The notes: generated by a model from the letters alone, not told the origin. Positions 35,083 through 45,109 are shown, numbered from the stretch's first letter. The stretch: 64,000 nucleotides of DNA from CAVVVS01 sp963751355 (GCA_963751355.1 CAVVVS010000037.1:1-64000), one strand, 5' to 3'. A program made the numbers and translations.

Positions 35083-35613
35083 ATGAAAAAAACTTTACCC
35101 ATATTGCTTATATCTTTAATATGTTTGAATATCTTCGGCTTCAGCATGATATTTAATGTACTGCTGTATTCATGTAAGATTAATTCTGCAGAAAGAATTA
35201 AGAGCAATATTATTACGGGTAAAACCACTTTAATAATTTTAACAGATTCAAACAAAAAAGAAATTCAGCGCGTAAATAAAAAAGAAATACTTTACCACGA
35301 AAAAATGTATGATATTGTTTCAGAGGTGAAGAAAAGTAAAGCTACATATATTTATTGTCTTTCAGATGAAAAAGAAGATAATATTATGGATATTCTGAAT
35401 GATATAAATAATATGCACAAAGGCAATGCGCTGCCTGCGAACAAATCTGCAGAATATGTTTTAATCAATTTAATCAAAAACTTTATTGATGCTAACAATA
35501 CCAAAATAAACCAAACAATCACTAAAACTATTTATCACTCCGAAAATATTAATTATACTTCATTTAACTGGAATGAAGTTTTAGTTCCGCCTCCCCAATT
35601 TCCCTTGGCTTAA
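35083..35613 (+). CDS. Exported protein of unknown function, upstream of TonB receptor
   Basis: The 176-aa protein has one N-terminal hydrophobic segment (about residues 4-30) and a mixed, lysine-rich remainder ending in VPPPQFPLA. Its size, the N-terminal anchor and the proline-rich end match small proteins commonly found just upstream of TonB-dependent metal receptors in Bacteroidota. I know no function. A cysteine-containing segment (LLYSCKINS) follows the membrane part. The TonB receptor starts 318 bp downstream. Confidence 0.62.
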   Translation: MKKTLPILLISLICLNIFGFSMIFNVLLYSCKINSAERIKSNIITGKTTLIILTDSNKKEIQRVNKKEILYHEKMYDIVSEVKKSKATYIYCLSDEKEDNIMDILNDINNMHKGNALPANKSAEYVLINLIKNFIDANNTKINQTITKTIYHSENINYTSFNWNEVLVPPPQFPLA

Positions 35614-35931
35614 ACATTTATTTCATCTTTAAAGATACTGCTGAACTTAAATCGTTATTCAATCGAATAATCCTTGATTTAATATTCAATGAATATTCAT
35701 TCGAAGAATATAGTTTTAATTTGGTTCAAAAGTATCAATATGAAGAAAAAATGTTGAATAATTCCAGAGCAATAAAATTATAACAAAAAATATGAGAAAA
35801 CATTTAAATGGTTAAAGGCATAAAACCTACCATACAAAAAGCTGTACCTCATATTTCAGCCGGATTATTGCTTCTAAATATCTCAAATAAAAAAAATGGA
35901 ACAATTTTGTAAATAAGGAAATCGGAGAATC
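35614..35931 (+). other. 318-bp spacer before the TonB receptor
   Basis: AT-rich sequence with short palindromes such as GAATATTC near 35691 and 35697. A 34-codon ATG frame (35808-35912, MVKGIKPTIQ...) has no ribosome site, so I do not call it a gene. The receptor promoter presumably lies here. Confidence 0.4.
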
Positions 35932-38196
35932 ATGAAGACAAATGTTTTCGTTATTATTTGCATTATCTGTATTAGCGGTTCACTGCTCTACGGACAAATG
36001 TATATTTCAGGAAGAGTAACGGATAATAACAATCAGAAAGAACTTGAGGGCGTAAATATTTTTATCCCGGATTTGCAGCGGGGAGCGGTAACCGACCAAA
36101 ACGGTGAATACCGGATAAATGATATCCCCAAAGGAAACTTTAGTATTCAATTCAGCTATATAGGTTACAAGACAGTGATTAAGAAAATTAAAATTAATGA
36201 TAAAAACCTACGATTAAATATAAAATTGGAACCGACCGAGGTGGAGATCGGTCAGGTTGTGGTAGTTGGAAATACTGTAACTTCAAAAGCGAAGCTGCCT
36301 TATAAAATAGAAACTTTAACTTCAAGTCAGCTTCAATCTCTTCCCCAGCCAACCTTGGTGGATGCGCTTGCTACGCTCCCGGGAGTCAGCATCTTGTCAA
36401 ACGGTGATGGAATAGCAAAGCCAGTTATACGCGGAATGTTCGGTTATAGAATTGCTACAATTTTAGACGGGATTAGATTCGACAACCAGGAATGGCAAAA
36501 TGAGCACGGATTCGGATTAGATGATATCGGAATCGGTAGTATCCAGGTAATTGAAGGTCCGGCGGCTCTATTATACGGTGCGGATGCAGTGGGAGGAGTA
36601 GTAAATTTGATGCATGAAAAAAATGCTCCCGTAGGTAAAACTTTGGGTAATTATAATCTTAAAATATTTTCAAATACATTAGGTGCGAACAGTCAGATTG
36701 GACTAAGAGGCGCAAGTAAAAAATGGAGCTGGCAAATTCACCTGGGCGGGGAATCACAGGCAGACTACCTTGACGGCAGGGGAGTAAAAATACCCAACAC
36801 ACGTTTCGCCGGAATTACTGCAAAAGCTATAGCCGGTTATAATTCTTCCTGGTCAGTTTCCAATTTAGAGTATATTTTTTCACATCATATTTACGGAGTA
36901 GTTGAACAGAGTGAATTAAATTCTCCGAAGGAAAAACAGGAGGACCATTTCGAGAGAGGCTTTGAGGGACCTCATCACACAATCGATTATCATATCTTAT
37001 CATTCAGAAATATGCTCTTCAAAGAGAATTCCAAATTCAAATTGAACATTGATTTCCAAAATAATCACAGAACCGAACAGGAAGGTTTGGACGATCCTAA
37101 CGCAGTGAAGGATTTGGGTGAACTGGATATAGTATTGAACACATTTTCTTATAACGGTCAATGGATTTACTCTTTTTCTCAAAATACTGAGTTAACCCTA
37201 GGCACCGAAGGACGCTTTCAAAAAAATAAAAATGACGGTAAGCGCATTTTAGTGCCCGATGCAAAGATGTCCGAATTATCCGCATTTTCATATTTTAAAA
37301 CTGCATATAATGCAGTGGAACTCGATGGAGGAATTAGATATGATGTTCAGAAAATATCTACAAATGAGATGGGAATTAAAGATTCGATATCTTATATGCC
37401 GGCAACCGATGTTTCGTATAATACATTAAACGGAGCCGTGGGTGTATCATTTGATTTATCTGAGAATTTTATATTTAAGTTGAATTTTGCATCTGGATAC
37501 AGAGCACCTAATCTTGCAGAATTGATGTCCAACGGCGTTCACGAAGGTACTACCCGGTATGAACTGGGTAATTCCAACATGAAAAGCGAAAAGAATTTTC
37601 AGGGCGATCTCGGACTTACCTATCAGACAAGCAACATTAAAATACGGGGAAGTTTTTTCCACAATTCCGTCAATGATTATATCTACCTGCAGCCTACTTC
37701 CGAATATATAAAAAATTTCAGGGTATATAGATTTATGCAAAGCGATGCCGCACTTCAAGGCGGGGAAGTAAGTCTTGACATTCAATTAACAGGATGGTTA
37801 AACTTAAAAAGTTCATTCTCCACGGTTGTCGGTAAAAAATCAGACAAATCTTATCTTCCTTTTATGCCTGCTGATAATATAATTTCCACCGTAAAAACAT
37901 TATTACCGGCCTGGTTTGTATTCAACAATAATTATTTCCAATTTAGTGTGAAGAATTATTTAAATCAAAACCGGACTGCTTACGGCGAAACAGCAACACC
38001 CGGGTATACTTTAGTAGATCTCGGACTGGGCGGAAATTTGAATTTCGGCAGACACATAATTGAATTATCTTTATCGGTTACAAATTTATTTGATGAGGTT
38101 TACTTTAATCATTTAAGTTTGTTGAAACCGCTCGGTGTTTATAACATGGGAAGAAATTTTGTGTTTACGGCTAATTATCCTTTTTTTCTAAATTAA
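35932..38196 (+). CDS. TonB-dependent outer-membrane receptor
   Basis: The 754-aa protein has a signal peptide (to about residue 20), a carboxypeptidase-regulatory-like beta-sandwich (ISGRVTDNNNQKELEGVNIFI, to about 105), and a plug domain (QPTLVDALATLPGVSI, then GPAALLYGADAVGGVVN). A 22-strand barrel ends in FVFTANYPFFLN. It imports a ligand using energy from TonB-ExbBD. A loop around residues 325-350 is rich in Asp, Glu and His (EKQEDHFERGFEGPHH), which suggests a metal ligand such as zinc or copper; that is inference. An intrinsic terminator follows at 38229-38260. Confidence 0.92.
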   Translation: MKTNVFVIICIICISGSLLYGQMYISGRVTDNNNQKELEGVNIFIPDLQRGAVTDQNGEYRINDIPKGNFSIQFSYIGYKTVIKKIKINDKNLRLNIKLEPTEVEIGQVVVVGNTVTSKAKLPYKIETLTSSQLQSLPQPTLVDALATLPGVSILSNGDGIAKPVIRGMFGYRIATILDGIRFDNQEWQNEHGFGLDDIGIGSIQVIEGPAALLYGADAVGGVVNLMHEKNAPVGKTLGNYNLKIFSNTLGANSQIGLRGASKKWSWQIHLGGESQADYLDGRGVKIPNTRFAGITAKAIAGYNSSWSVSNLEYIFSHHIYGVVEQSELNSPKEKQEDHFERGFEGPHHTIDYHILSFRNMLFKENSKFKLNIDFQNNHRTEQEGLDDPNAVKDLGELDIVLNTFSYNGQWIYSFSQNTELTLGTEGRFQKNKNDGKRILVPDAKMSELSAFSYFKTAYNAVELDGGIRYDVQKISTNEMGIKDSISYMPATDVSYNTLNGAVGVSFDLSENFIFKLNFASGYRAPNLAELMSNGVHEGTTRYELGNSNMKSEKNFQGDLGLTYQTSNIKIRGSFFHNSVNDYIYLQPTSEYIKNFRVYRFMQSDAALQGGEVSLDIQLTGWLNLKSSFSTVVGKKSDKSYLPFMPADNIISTVKTLLPAWFVFNNNYFQFSVKNYLNQNRTAYGETATPGYTLVDLGLGGNLNFGRHIIELSLSVTNLFDEVYFNHLSLLKPLGVYNMGRNFVFTANYPFFLN

Positions 38197-38228
38197 ACAT
38201 ATCTGTATATTAATTGTAAATTTAACAC

Positions 38229-38260
38229 GCCCTGTTATATAATATGCAGGGCTGTTTTTT
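38229..38260 (+). terminator. Intrinsic terminator after the TonB receptor
   Basis: GCCCTG and CAGGGC pair across a 12-bp loop and are followed by TG and six Ts at 38255-38260. The 33-bp distance from the receptor stop makes it the natural terminator. Confidence 0.78.
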
Positions 38261-38347
38261 ATTAATTGATGAAATTTATAATTTGTTACGTATATTAATT
38301 AATATTAATCATTTGCTTTGAAAAGAAAATTAAATTCGTTTTAACTA

Positions 38348-39010
38348 ATGAGTATCCAACCTAAAATACTTGAACGAAAATATCCGGACAAAGAAATCGT
38401 AAAATTTTTCTCAAAGGCTGTCTGGTTCTACAATTTATGGGCTTCATTAACCGAAACAAAAGCGCAAAGTAAAGTCATAGAATTAGCTAATATCAAGGAT
38501 GGCGAAGTCATTCTGGATGCCGCCGCCGGAACATGCAAACTATTTGAGAAGCTACTTAAAATAAATTCAAACGGATTAAATTTGGCATCGGATATTTCCA
38601 AAGAAATGCTTCTTAATGCGAAAGAAAGATTAAATAATTTTAAAGATGTGAAGAATATTTTATTGTTAGATAGCGTTGAGCACCTTTCATTCAAAGATGA
38701 AACATTTGATTTAATATTAAATAATTATATGTTCGATCTGATGCCCGTAACCAAATTTACAGTGGTATTAAAAGAGTTTTACAGAGTATTAAAACCCGGC
38801 GGCAGAATTGTAATCTCAACGATGTCTTTCGGCAGCAGATGGTATAACAGATTTTGGTACTACCTGTCAAAATATTTCCCCAAACTTCTTACAGGGTGCA
38901 GGCCTATCTCATTAAAAAATTATATCGCTGATGCGGGATTTAATATTCAGGTTAGTGAAATGATTAGTCAAAATACTTTCCCATCGGAGATCATAAAAGC
39001 TACAAAATAG
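38348..39010 (+). CDS. Class I SAM methyltransferase
   Basis: The 220-aa protein has SAM motif I VILDAAAGTCKLFEKL near residues 54-69, then LASDISKEMLLNAKERL, DETFDLILNNYMFDLMP and a post-motif VLKPGGRIVISTM. It is of the Methyltransf_11/25 (UbiE-like) group. The substrate cannot be told. It stands alone after the receptor terminator. Confidence 0.78.
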   Translation: MSIQPKILERKYPDKEIVKFFSKAVWFYNLWASLTETKAQSKVIELANIKDGEVILDAAAGTCKLFEKLLKINSNGLNLASDISKEMLLNAKERLNNFKDVKNILLLDSVEHLSFKDETFDLILNNYMFDLMPVTKFTVVLKEFYRVLKPGGRIVISTMSFGSRWYNRFWYYLSKYFPKLLTGCRPISLKNYIADAGFNIQVSEMISQNTFPSEIIKATK

Positions 39011-39098
39011 AAATTCATAAAAGCATCCGTCTGCGGGGACACAGACTAGCACATTTAGCATTTGAAATATTGGAAGAACTTTTGCGTTCCCATTGATG

Positions 39099-39115
39099 TA
39101 AGTAAATATTACTTA
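39099..39115. promoter_or_regulatory. Second copy of the TAAGTAA inverted repeat
   Basis: TAAGTAA-ATA-TTACTTA repeats the arms at 301-318, with a 3-bp spacer, and shares TTACTTAATT beyond the right arm. It lies 133 bp upstream of the DUF1028 gene. A shared TetR-like regulator would explain both; the AT-rich background makes chance possible. Confidence 0.35.
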
Positions 39116-39248
39116 ATTTGACTTGCTATTCTTTTGATGTTTTTTACGAAATCTTTTTTTAGATTAAAAATGATACTTTCCCAACTATAATTTAGAAGAA
39201 ATCAAAATGTTATTTTATAAATTATAAACATGTAAAGAAAGGCTGGAC

Positions 39249-40244
39249 ATGAAACAAATTATTACAATAACGTGCACCCTATTATTTATAACCTTTTCCT
39301 TTAATACAAATGCACAAACCTTTTTCGGTGCGAATCCTTTAGCGCATACTTTTTCTATTGTTGCGAGAGATTCCGTAACCGGCGAAATGGGCGTGGCTGT
39401 TCAATCTCACTGGTTTTCGGTCGGAACATCGGTTATTTGGGGTGAAGCAGGTGTCGGAGTAGTTGCTACTCAGTCATTTATTAACCCATCTTTCGGACCG
39501 CGGGGTTTGGAATTATTGAAAGCCGGGCTGACTCCGCAGCAGGCAGTTAATATGCTTCTCGCAAATGATGCGGGGAGAGATTACCGGCAGCTTGCTATTC
39601 TGGATTCCAAAGGACGAGTTGCTTCGATTACCGGTAAAAAATGTATTCAGCCTGCAGGTAACATTGTCGAAGATAATTTTTCCGTTCAGGCAAACCTAAT
39701 GTTGAACGATAAAGTATGGCCGGCGATGGCAAAAGCTTTTAGAGAAACAAAAGCGCCTTTAGCCGAAAGAATGTTAGCGGCACTTGAAGCGGCACAGAAA
39801 GCCGGAGGAGATATTCGGGGAAGACAATCTGCAGCACTTCTTGTTGTCAGAGGTAAATCCACCGGAAAAGTGTGGAGCGACCGTTTGGTTGATTTGCGCG
39901 TTGATGACAGTCCGTACCCCGTTAAAGAACTTGGCAGATTGCTCAAACTGCACAGAGCATACGAGCATATGAACAACGGAGATCTTGCAACAGAAAAAGG
40001 CGATATGAAAAAAGCTATGAATGAATATTCTACTGCCCAGGAAATGTTTCCTGATAATGCGGAAATGAAATACTGGACTGCCGTAACATTGGCAAATAAT
40101 AATAAGCTTGATGAAGCATTACCGATTTTTAAGAAGGTCTTTGAAATGGATAATAATTGGAAAACACTAACCCCGAGGCTTATAAAACCGGAGCTGTTAA
40201 AAGTAAATAAAAAAGAATTAGAAAAAATTATGTCTCTGAAATAA
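39249..40244 (+). CDS. DUF1028 (Ntn-hydrolase-like) protein with TPR tail
   Basis: The 331-aa exported protein has a signal peptide ending at SFNTNAQ, then the DUF1028 domain: FSIVARDSVTGEMGVAVQSH, GVVATQSFINPSFGPRGLELL, DIRGRQSAALLVVR and DLRVDDSPYPVKELGRLL. The C-terminal about 90 residues form tetratricopeptide-like helices (YEHMNNGDLATEKGDMKKA, YWTAVTLANNNKLDEAL). DUF1028 resembles Ntn hydrolases by fold, and a few members carry a peptidoglycan-binding tail; the substrate is unknown. A terminator follows at 40264. Confidence 0.82.
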   Translation: MKQIITITCTLLFITFSFNTNAQTFFGANPLAHTFSIVARDSVTGEMGVAVQSHWFSVGTSVIWGEAGVGVVATQSFINPSFGPRGLELLKAGLTPQQAVNMLLANDAGRDYRQLAILDSKGRVASITGKKCIQPAGNIVEDNFSVQANLMLNDKVWPAMAKAFRETKAPLAERMLAALEAAQKAGGDIRGRQSAALLVVRGKSTGKVWSDRLVDLRVDDSPYPVKELGRLLKLHRAYEHMNNGDLATEKGDMKKAMNEYSTAQEMFPDNAEMKYWTAVTLANNNKLDEALPIFKKVFEMDNNWKTLTPRLIKPELLKVNKKELEKIMSLK

Positions 40245-40263
40245 TCGCTGCAAAATAATCATT

Positions 40264-40304
40264 ACCGGTAAATCTTAATTCGGATAATTTTATTGCCGGT
40301 TTTT
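40264..40304 (+). terminator. Intrinsic terminator after the DUF1028 gene
   Basis: ACCGGTAA pairs with TTGCCGGT (one G-U) across a 21-bp loop, and five Ts follow at 40300-40304. It begins 20 bp after the stop. Further on, AAATGAC-GAATGAG-GTCATTT (40320-40340) is another hairpin of unknown role. Confidence 0.6.
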
Positions 40305-40527
40305 ATTAGAGCTTTCGCAAAATGACGAATGAGGTCATTTACGGAAACTCAATTGTTGAATGTAGTCATTTATTATTCGTTAACCTTTGCTGCATGTAAA
40401 TGAGATCAAATATGAGGTTGTATAACCTTGCTTATTTATTATTATGAATGTACAGATCTAATAATTTTATGTGATAATCACTTTATTGAATGAAAATAAA
40501 GAAAGAAAATGAGAAACGGAGAACACG

Positions 40528-42582
40528 ATGTTCCCTCCTAAGGCAAAACGTATACCTAAGGAGCTACTCGCTCACGGTCATAAAAGAATCGATAATTATT
40601 TTTGGCTAAACAACCGTAAAAATCCAGAAGTAATAAAGTATTTAAAGGCAGAGAATGATTATACCTCTTATATGATGAAGGATACGGAATTACTTCAGCA
40701 AAAATTATTTTCCGAAATTATTAGCCGGTTCAAACAGAAAGATGTGACCGTTCCTTTTAGGTATAACGGATACTTTTATTATACCAGATATGAAGAAGGC
40801 AAGGAATATCCGGTTCATTGCCGAAAAAAGGGGAATCTCGATGCACCGGAAGAAATTATGCTTAATGTTAACGAAATGGCGGAGGGTTATAAATATTACC
40901 GGGTAGCCGGTTTGAATATTAGTCCGGATAATAAAATTTTAGTTTTCGGAGAAGATACGGCAGGCAGAAGATTGTACAATATCCGTTTTAAGGATTTAAC
41001 AACGGGTGAATTTCTTGAAGATAAAATTCAAAATACATCGGGCAGAGCCGAGTGGGCGAATGATAATAAAACGGTTTTTTATTCAGTCAGAGATGAATCA
41101 CTGAGACCGTATAAAATTTACAGACATAAATTAGCAACCGATATTTCCGGCGATGATGAAATTTTTTATGAAGATGATCCTACTTTCGGTGTGTATGTTT
41201 ACAGAACTAAATCAAATAAATTTATTGTGATTGGTTCTTACAGCACAGTTTCAACAGAATTTCATATACTCGATGCGGACAATCCAAGCGGAAAATTTAA
41301 AGTTTTTCAGTCTAGAGAAAAACATCTGGAATACTCAATAACTAATCTGGATAATAAATTCTTTATCAATACGAACTATAAAGCAAAGAATTTTAGGGTT
41401 ATGGAAACTCCCGATAATAAAACAAGTAAAGAAAACTGGAAAGAAGTAATTCCGCACAAAAAAGATGTTCTAATCGAGAGGATGGAAATTTTCAACAATT
41501 TTCTCGTATTACAGGAAAGAAAAAACGGGCTATCTCAAATAAAGATTGTGAATATTAACAATAAAACCGATCATTGTATCGCTTTCGAGGAAGCTGCATA
41601 TAATGTTTACCTGGGTACCAATCGCGAAATGGATTCGGATGAATTGCGATTTGTTTACAGTTCACTTACCACACCTGCTTCTACTTATGACTACAACATG
41701 AAAACCAAAGAAAAAGAATTACTGAAACGGGAAGAGGTTTTGGGAGATTTTAAACCGGAAAATTATCGTACTGAAAGATTATATGCCAAAGCCAAAGATG
41801 GAACCTCTGTCCCGATTTCACTTGTTTATAAAAGAGGATTAAATAGAGACGTAGAAAATCCTTTGCTTCTTTACGGATACGGTTCGTACGGAATTACTAC
41901 CGATCCGGATTTTAATTCCGTTCGGCTGAGTTTACTCGATAGGGGTTTTATTTTTGCTATCGCTCATATCAGGGGCGGTCAGGAAATGGGGAGACACTGG
42001 TATGAGGAAGGTAAATTGTATCATAAAAAAAATACTTTTTCGGATTTTATTTCCTGCGCTGAATATTTAATTGAATATAAATATACCAATCCAAATAAAC
42101 TCTTTGCGATGGGTGGAAGTGCTGGTGGATTGTTGATGGGCGCTGTCGCAAATTTACGTCCCGATTTATTCAGGGGGATTATTGCGTCGGTCCCTTTTGT
42201 AGATGTGGTTACAACTATGCTGGATGAAACTATTCCGCTTACAACCGTTGAATATGATGAATGGGGAAATCCTAATCTCAAGGAATATTATGATTATATC
42301 CTTTCATATTCTCCTTATGATAATGTTGAAAGTAAGGATTACCCTCCAATGCTGGTAACTGCAGGTTTGCACGATTCACAGGTTCAATACTGGGAGCCTG
42401 CAAAGTGGGTTGCTAAACTCAGGGAAATGAAGACTGATAAAAATTTGTTGCTCCTTTATACTAACATGTCAGCCGGCCACAGCGGTGCCTCCGGAAGGTT
42501 TGAAAGATATAAAGAAACTGTTCTCGAATATGCTTTTATATTAGACCTGATAGATCTAAATCAGATTGCAAGTGTTGATTAA
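40528..42582 (+). CDS. ptrB: Oligopeptidase B (S9A prolyl oligopeptidase family)
   Basis: The 684-aa cytoplasmic serine peptidase has an N-terminal beta-propeller (about residues 60-400) and a C-terminal alpha/beta-hydrolase domain. The domain has NPLLLYGYGSYGIT, HIRGGQEMGRHWYEEGK and the nucleophile in MGGSAGGLLMG. D lies in TAGLHDSQVQYWEP and H in SAGHSGASGRF. It lacks a signal peptide. Oligopeptidase B cleaves short peptides after Arg or Lys; the acidic P1 pocket cannot be checked by eye. Its stop codon overlaps that of the convergent polyferredoxin gene by two bases. Confidence 0.92.
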   Translation: MFPPKAKRIPKELLAHGHKRIDNYFWLNNRKNPEVIKYLKAENDYTSYMMKDTELLQQKLFSEIISRFKQKDVTVPFRYNGYFYYTRYEEGKEYPVHCRKKGNLDAPEEIMLNVNEMAEGYKYYRVAGLNISPDNKILVFGEDTAGRRLYNIRFKDLTTGEFLEDKIQNTSGRAEWANDNKTVFYSVRDESLRPYKIYRHKLATDISGDDEIFYEDDPTFGVYVYRTKSNKFIVIGSYSTVSTEFHILDADNPSGKFKVFQSREKHLEYSITNLDNKFFINTNYKAKNFRVMETPDNKTSKENWKEVIPHKKDVLIERMEIFNNFLVLQERKNGLSQIKIVNINNKTDHCIAFEEAAYNVYLGTNREMDSDELRFVYSSLTTPASTYDYNMKTKEKELLKREEVLGDFKPENYRTERLYAKAKDGTSVPISLVYKRGLNRDVENPLLLYGYGSYGITTDPDFNSVRLSLLDRGFIFAIAHIRGGQEMGRHWYEEGKLYHKKNTFSDFISCAEYLIEYKYTNPNKLFAMGGSAGGLLMGAVANLRPDLFRGIIASVPFVDVVTTMLDETIPLTTVEYDEWGNPNLKEYYDYILSYSPYDNVESKDYPPMLVTAGLHDSQVQYWEPAKWVAKLREMKTDKNLLLLYTNMSAGHSGASGRFERYKETVLEYAFILDLIDLNQIASVD

Positions 42583-44141
42583 AAAGGGAAATCTTCCTGG
42601 TAATCTACCTTTTGCTCTAATTTTTTTATTTCCTTTTTCTTTGCTGTTTGATGAACCGGGTTGCCGTCAACAAAAATTGCTTTATACGGTTTGGTCGGGC
42701 AAGCAAATTCACATGCTCCGCAGCCGATACAATATTCTTCTTTTACCTCGGGTGCTTTTAAATTTTTGTAGGGTACCATTGTTACCGCTTTTGTGGGACA
42801 ATGTTCGGCACATGCACCACATTCGGTTTTTTCCGTATAAACGATACAATTATCTTTTATGAATTTTGCTTTTCCCAATTGAAGTAATTTTTTATTACTT
42901 AGTTTAACGGGACTGATTGCACCTGTCGGACAAACCTGACTGCAAATGATACATTCGAAATTGCAGAAATTTGTACGATAATCCATTCTTGGTTGAAGTA
43001 TGCCAAGGAAACCGTACTCTAAATATGAGGGCTGGATGACATTTGTGGGGCATGCACTTACGCACAAATGACAAGCTGTACATAAATCATTAAAATGCTC
43101 AATGCTTCTTGAACCGGGCGGGGAGACGGGAGAAGAAATCTTCTCGGGAATTGTACTCTGCTTTTTAGGAACAATAAGTGTTTGTGCCTTTGCCAAACCC
43201 GACAACACAGCCAGATATGTAAACGTGTTTACAATGAACTTTCTTTTTGAATTGTCCAACGGCTTGTTTTTAATCTCATCCGGTTTCATAAATGTGTTGC
43301 TGTATTTAATTCCTTCAGTAGCACAAACCGAAAAACAATTATAACAATTTACACAGCGGCTGAAATCAACAATCTTATTCTGCTTATCAATGCAGCCTGC
43401 TTTACAAACGCGCTCACAAAGTTTACAGCTTATACAATTCTGTTGATCAATTTTTATCTTATAGATTGAATATCTTGATATCAAACCTAACAGTGTCCCG
43501 ACCGGACAAATTGTATTGCAAAATAAGCGTCCCTTTTTATAAGATAACCAGGCGACAAGAATTAAGAATGCAAGCGGAAATAAAATTAAAGCGAAATTTT
43601 GCGTTGGTATTTCGACAGGATAAAATGAATAAATATTTACTCGTTCAAGTGCGAAAGCCAGAAGGTTATTCAATAATAATAAAATAGGTTTTAGCAATTG
43701 AGTAAATATTCTGCCGAAATTACTGTAAGGATCAAGCAAATTTATTACGAATAAACTCCCGCTCAGAGAAAATATAATCGAACCAAGGAGGAATAAGTAA
43801 CGCAGCCAATTATTGGGTGACGATAATTTGTAATGCTTTTTTTTGTGAATTTTCTTGGAGAGAAAAGATATGATATCTTGTAAAGTTCCGAGCGGACAAA
43901 CACTTGAGCAATAAATTCTGCCGAATGAAAAAGTCAATAAAATAATGATTATAAATCCAGCTGTGGCGATACCGGCAGCACCGGTAAACTTAATTAGCGA
44001 AGGAATAAATTGAAGATAAGTAATATAATTAGTATAAGCCGGTGAAAGTATATTTCCGTAATCGAGAAAAAGGAAGGATAGGAAAAAAAAGAAAAAAATG
44101 GAAATTATTACACGTAATTTTTTTAAAGAGGATAATTTCAT
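42579..44141 (-). CDS. Membrane polyferredoxin, NapH-like plus ferredoxin domains
   Basis: The 520-aa protein has about five membrane helices in the first 225 residues, with two CxxxCP motifs (CSSVCPLG and CNTICPVG) of the NapH/CcoG/YccM type. Several 4Fe-4S motifs follow: CISCKLCERVC, CVNCYNCFSVC, CTACHLCVSACPT, CIICSQVCPT, CGACAEHCPT and CIGCGACEFACPT. It thus looks like NapH and a NapG-like ferredoxin fused in one chain, with a hydrophobic patch (FTYLAVLSGLAKAQ) at the joint. It probably moves electrons from the quinone pool. The adjacent DUF362 protein often accompanies such polyferredoxins. Confidence 0.82.
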   Translation of the reverse strand: MKLSSLKKLRVIISIFFFFFLSFLFLDYGNILSPAYTNYITYLQFIPSLIKFTGAAGIATAGFIIIILLTFSFGRIYCSSVCPLGTLQDIISFLSKKIHKKKHYKLSSPNNWLRYLFLLGSIIFSLSGSLFVINLLDPYSNFGRIFTQLLKPILLLLNNLLAFALERVNIYSFYPVEIPTQNFALILFPLAFLILVAWLSYKKGRLFCNTICPVGTLLGLISRYSIYKIKIDQQNCISCKLCERVCKAGCIDKQNKIVDFSRCVNCYNCFSVCATEGIKYSNTFMKPDEIKNKPLDNSKRKFIVNTFTYLAVLSGLAKAQTLIVPKKQSTIPEKISSPVSPPGSRSIEHFNDLCTACHLCVSACPTNVIQPSYLEYGFLGILQPRMDYRTNFCNFECIICSQVCPTGAISPVKLSNKKLLQLGKAKFIKDNCIVYTEKTECGACAEHCPTKAVTMVPYKNLKAPEVKEEYCIGCGACEFACPTKPYKAIFVDGNPVHQTAKKKEIKKLEQKVDYQEDFPF

Positions 44142-44185
44142 CGCATTACAAAAGTTTTCCTAGATAAAATGCCGGGTCTTTATGT

Positions 44186-45109
44186 TTAAAGTATAATTCT
44201 ATTTATCTTTAATTTTGATAGATCTTTGATACCGGTATTCATTTCTCCGGCTATTTTAATATAAGGAACATCATTAGGGTCAATTCCAAATAGTTTTGCG
44301 GAAGCCGCATCGGCAGCAACAACATCGGTTGCAATTATTAGAGATTTCATTAGTACAAGGTCTTCTTTCGAAACCCCTCGCGGTCCGTTTCTCATCATAA
44401 CATTGTACGCATCAACTACGGTTAAATCCGGTTTTCGGAAAGTGGCGAAATCAGCAATACATTGATGTAAATCGTTTCTGTGCCAATATCCTCTGTCCCA
44501 TACAATTCCCATCAGATTTTTCATACCGACTGTAATTCTTCCGGAACCGTGACTCTTTAGAACCGGTACATTAATAAATACATCGGATTCAAGAATTAAT
44601 TCGTGGACTTTTGCTTCGGACAAAGTTTTACCCTTTTTAACCTCAACTTTTTGATAATATCCTTCGCTTGCTCCTGAAACAATTTTCCCTCCCGCATCTT
44701 TTACGGCTCTTTCAATCCCGCTGTTAGAGTAGCATCTTGTCCAATTATCGCAGGTATGGTCGAAAACGTAAACATCCTTTGCTCCTGCCTGTATGCACTG
44801 TTTAACTATTTCATTAATTAATCCCGGATTAGTATTTGCACCTTTATCGGGTATTACATCCCATCCGATGTTTGGTTTTACAACAACGGATTGTCCTTTT
44901 CTCACAAATCTTGTTATTCCTCCGAATGAAGAAATTGCTTTGCTGAACATTCCGGCAGGTTCACCGCCCTTTATGGCGACAAGATCGTACTTTTCTACGG
45001 CAGCATTCCGGTCGTACGCAAACAAATTGGAGAAATTTCCGAATGTTAATGACGCTCCCGCTGCTATCGCTGCGGTACTTGTTTTCTTTAAGAATTCCCT
45101 CCGTTCCAT
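44186..45109 (-). CDS. DUF362 domain protein with Tat-like signal
   Basis: The 307-aa protein starts MERREFLKKTSTAAIAAGAS, a twin-arginine-type export signal. The DUF362 domain follows (VVVKPNIGWDV, DHTCDNWTRCYSNSGI, VFINVPVLKSHGSGRITVGMKNLMGIVWDRG). The domain function is unknown. It lies 44 bp upstream of the polyferredoxin on the same strand, so both are likely co-transcribed. A periplasmic partner of a quinol-oxidising Fe-S protein is a reasonable guess. Confidence 0.82.
   Translation of the reverse strand: MERREFLKKTSTAAIAAGASLTFGNFSNLFAYDRNAAVEKYDLVAIKGGEPAGMFSKAISSFGGITRFVRKGQSVVVKPNIGWDVIPDKGANTNPGLINEIVKQCIQAGAKDVYVFDHTCDNWTRCYSNSGIERAVKDAGGKIVSGASEGYYQKVEVKKGKTLSEAKVHELILESDVFINVPVLKSHGSGRITVGMKNLMGIVWDRGYWHRNDLHQCIADFATFRKPDLTVVDAYNVMMRNGPRGVSKEDLVLMKSLIIATDVVAADAASAKLFGIDPNDVPYIKIAGEMNTGIKDLSKLKINRIIL

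Noticed and set aside
35808..35912. 34-codon frame before the TonB receptor
   Set aside because: No ribosome site or recognisable sequence; kept only as a note in the spacer.
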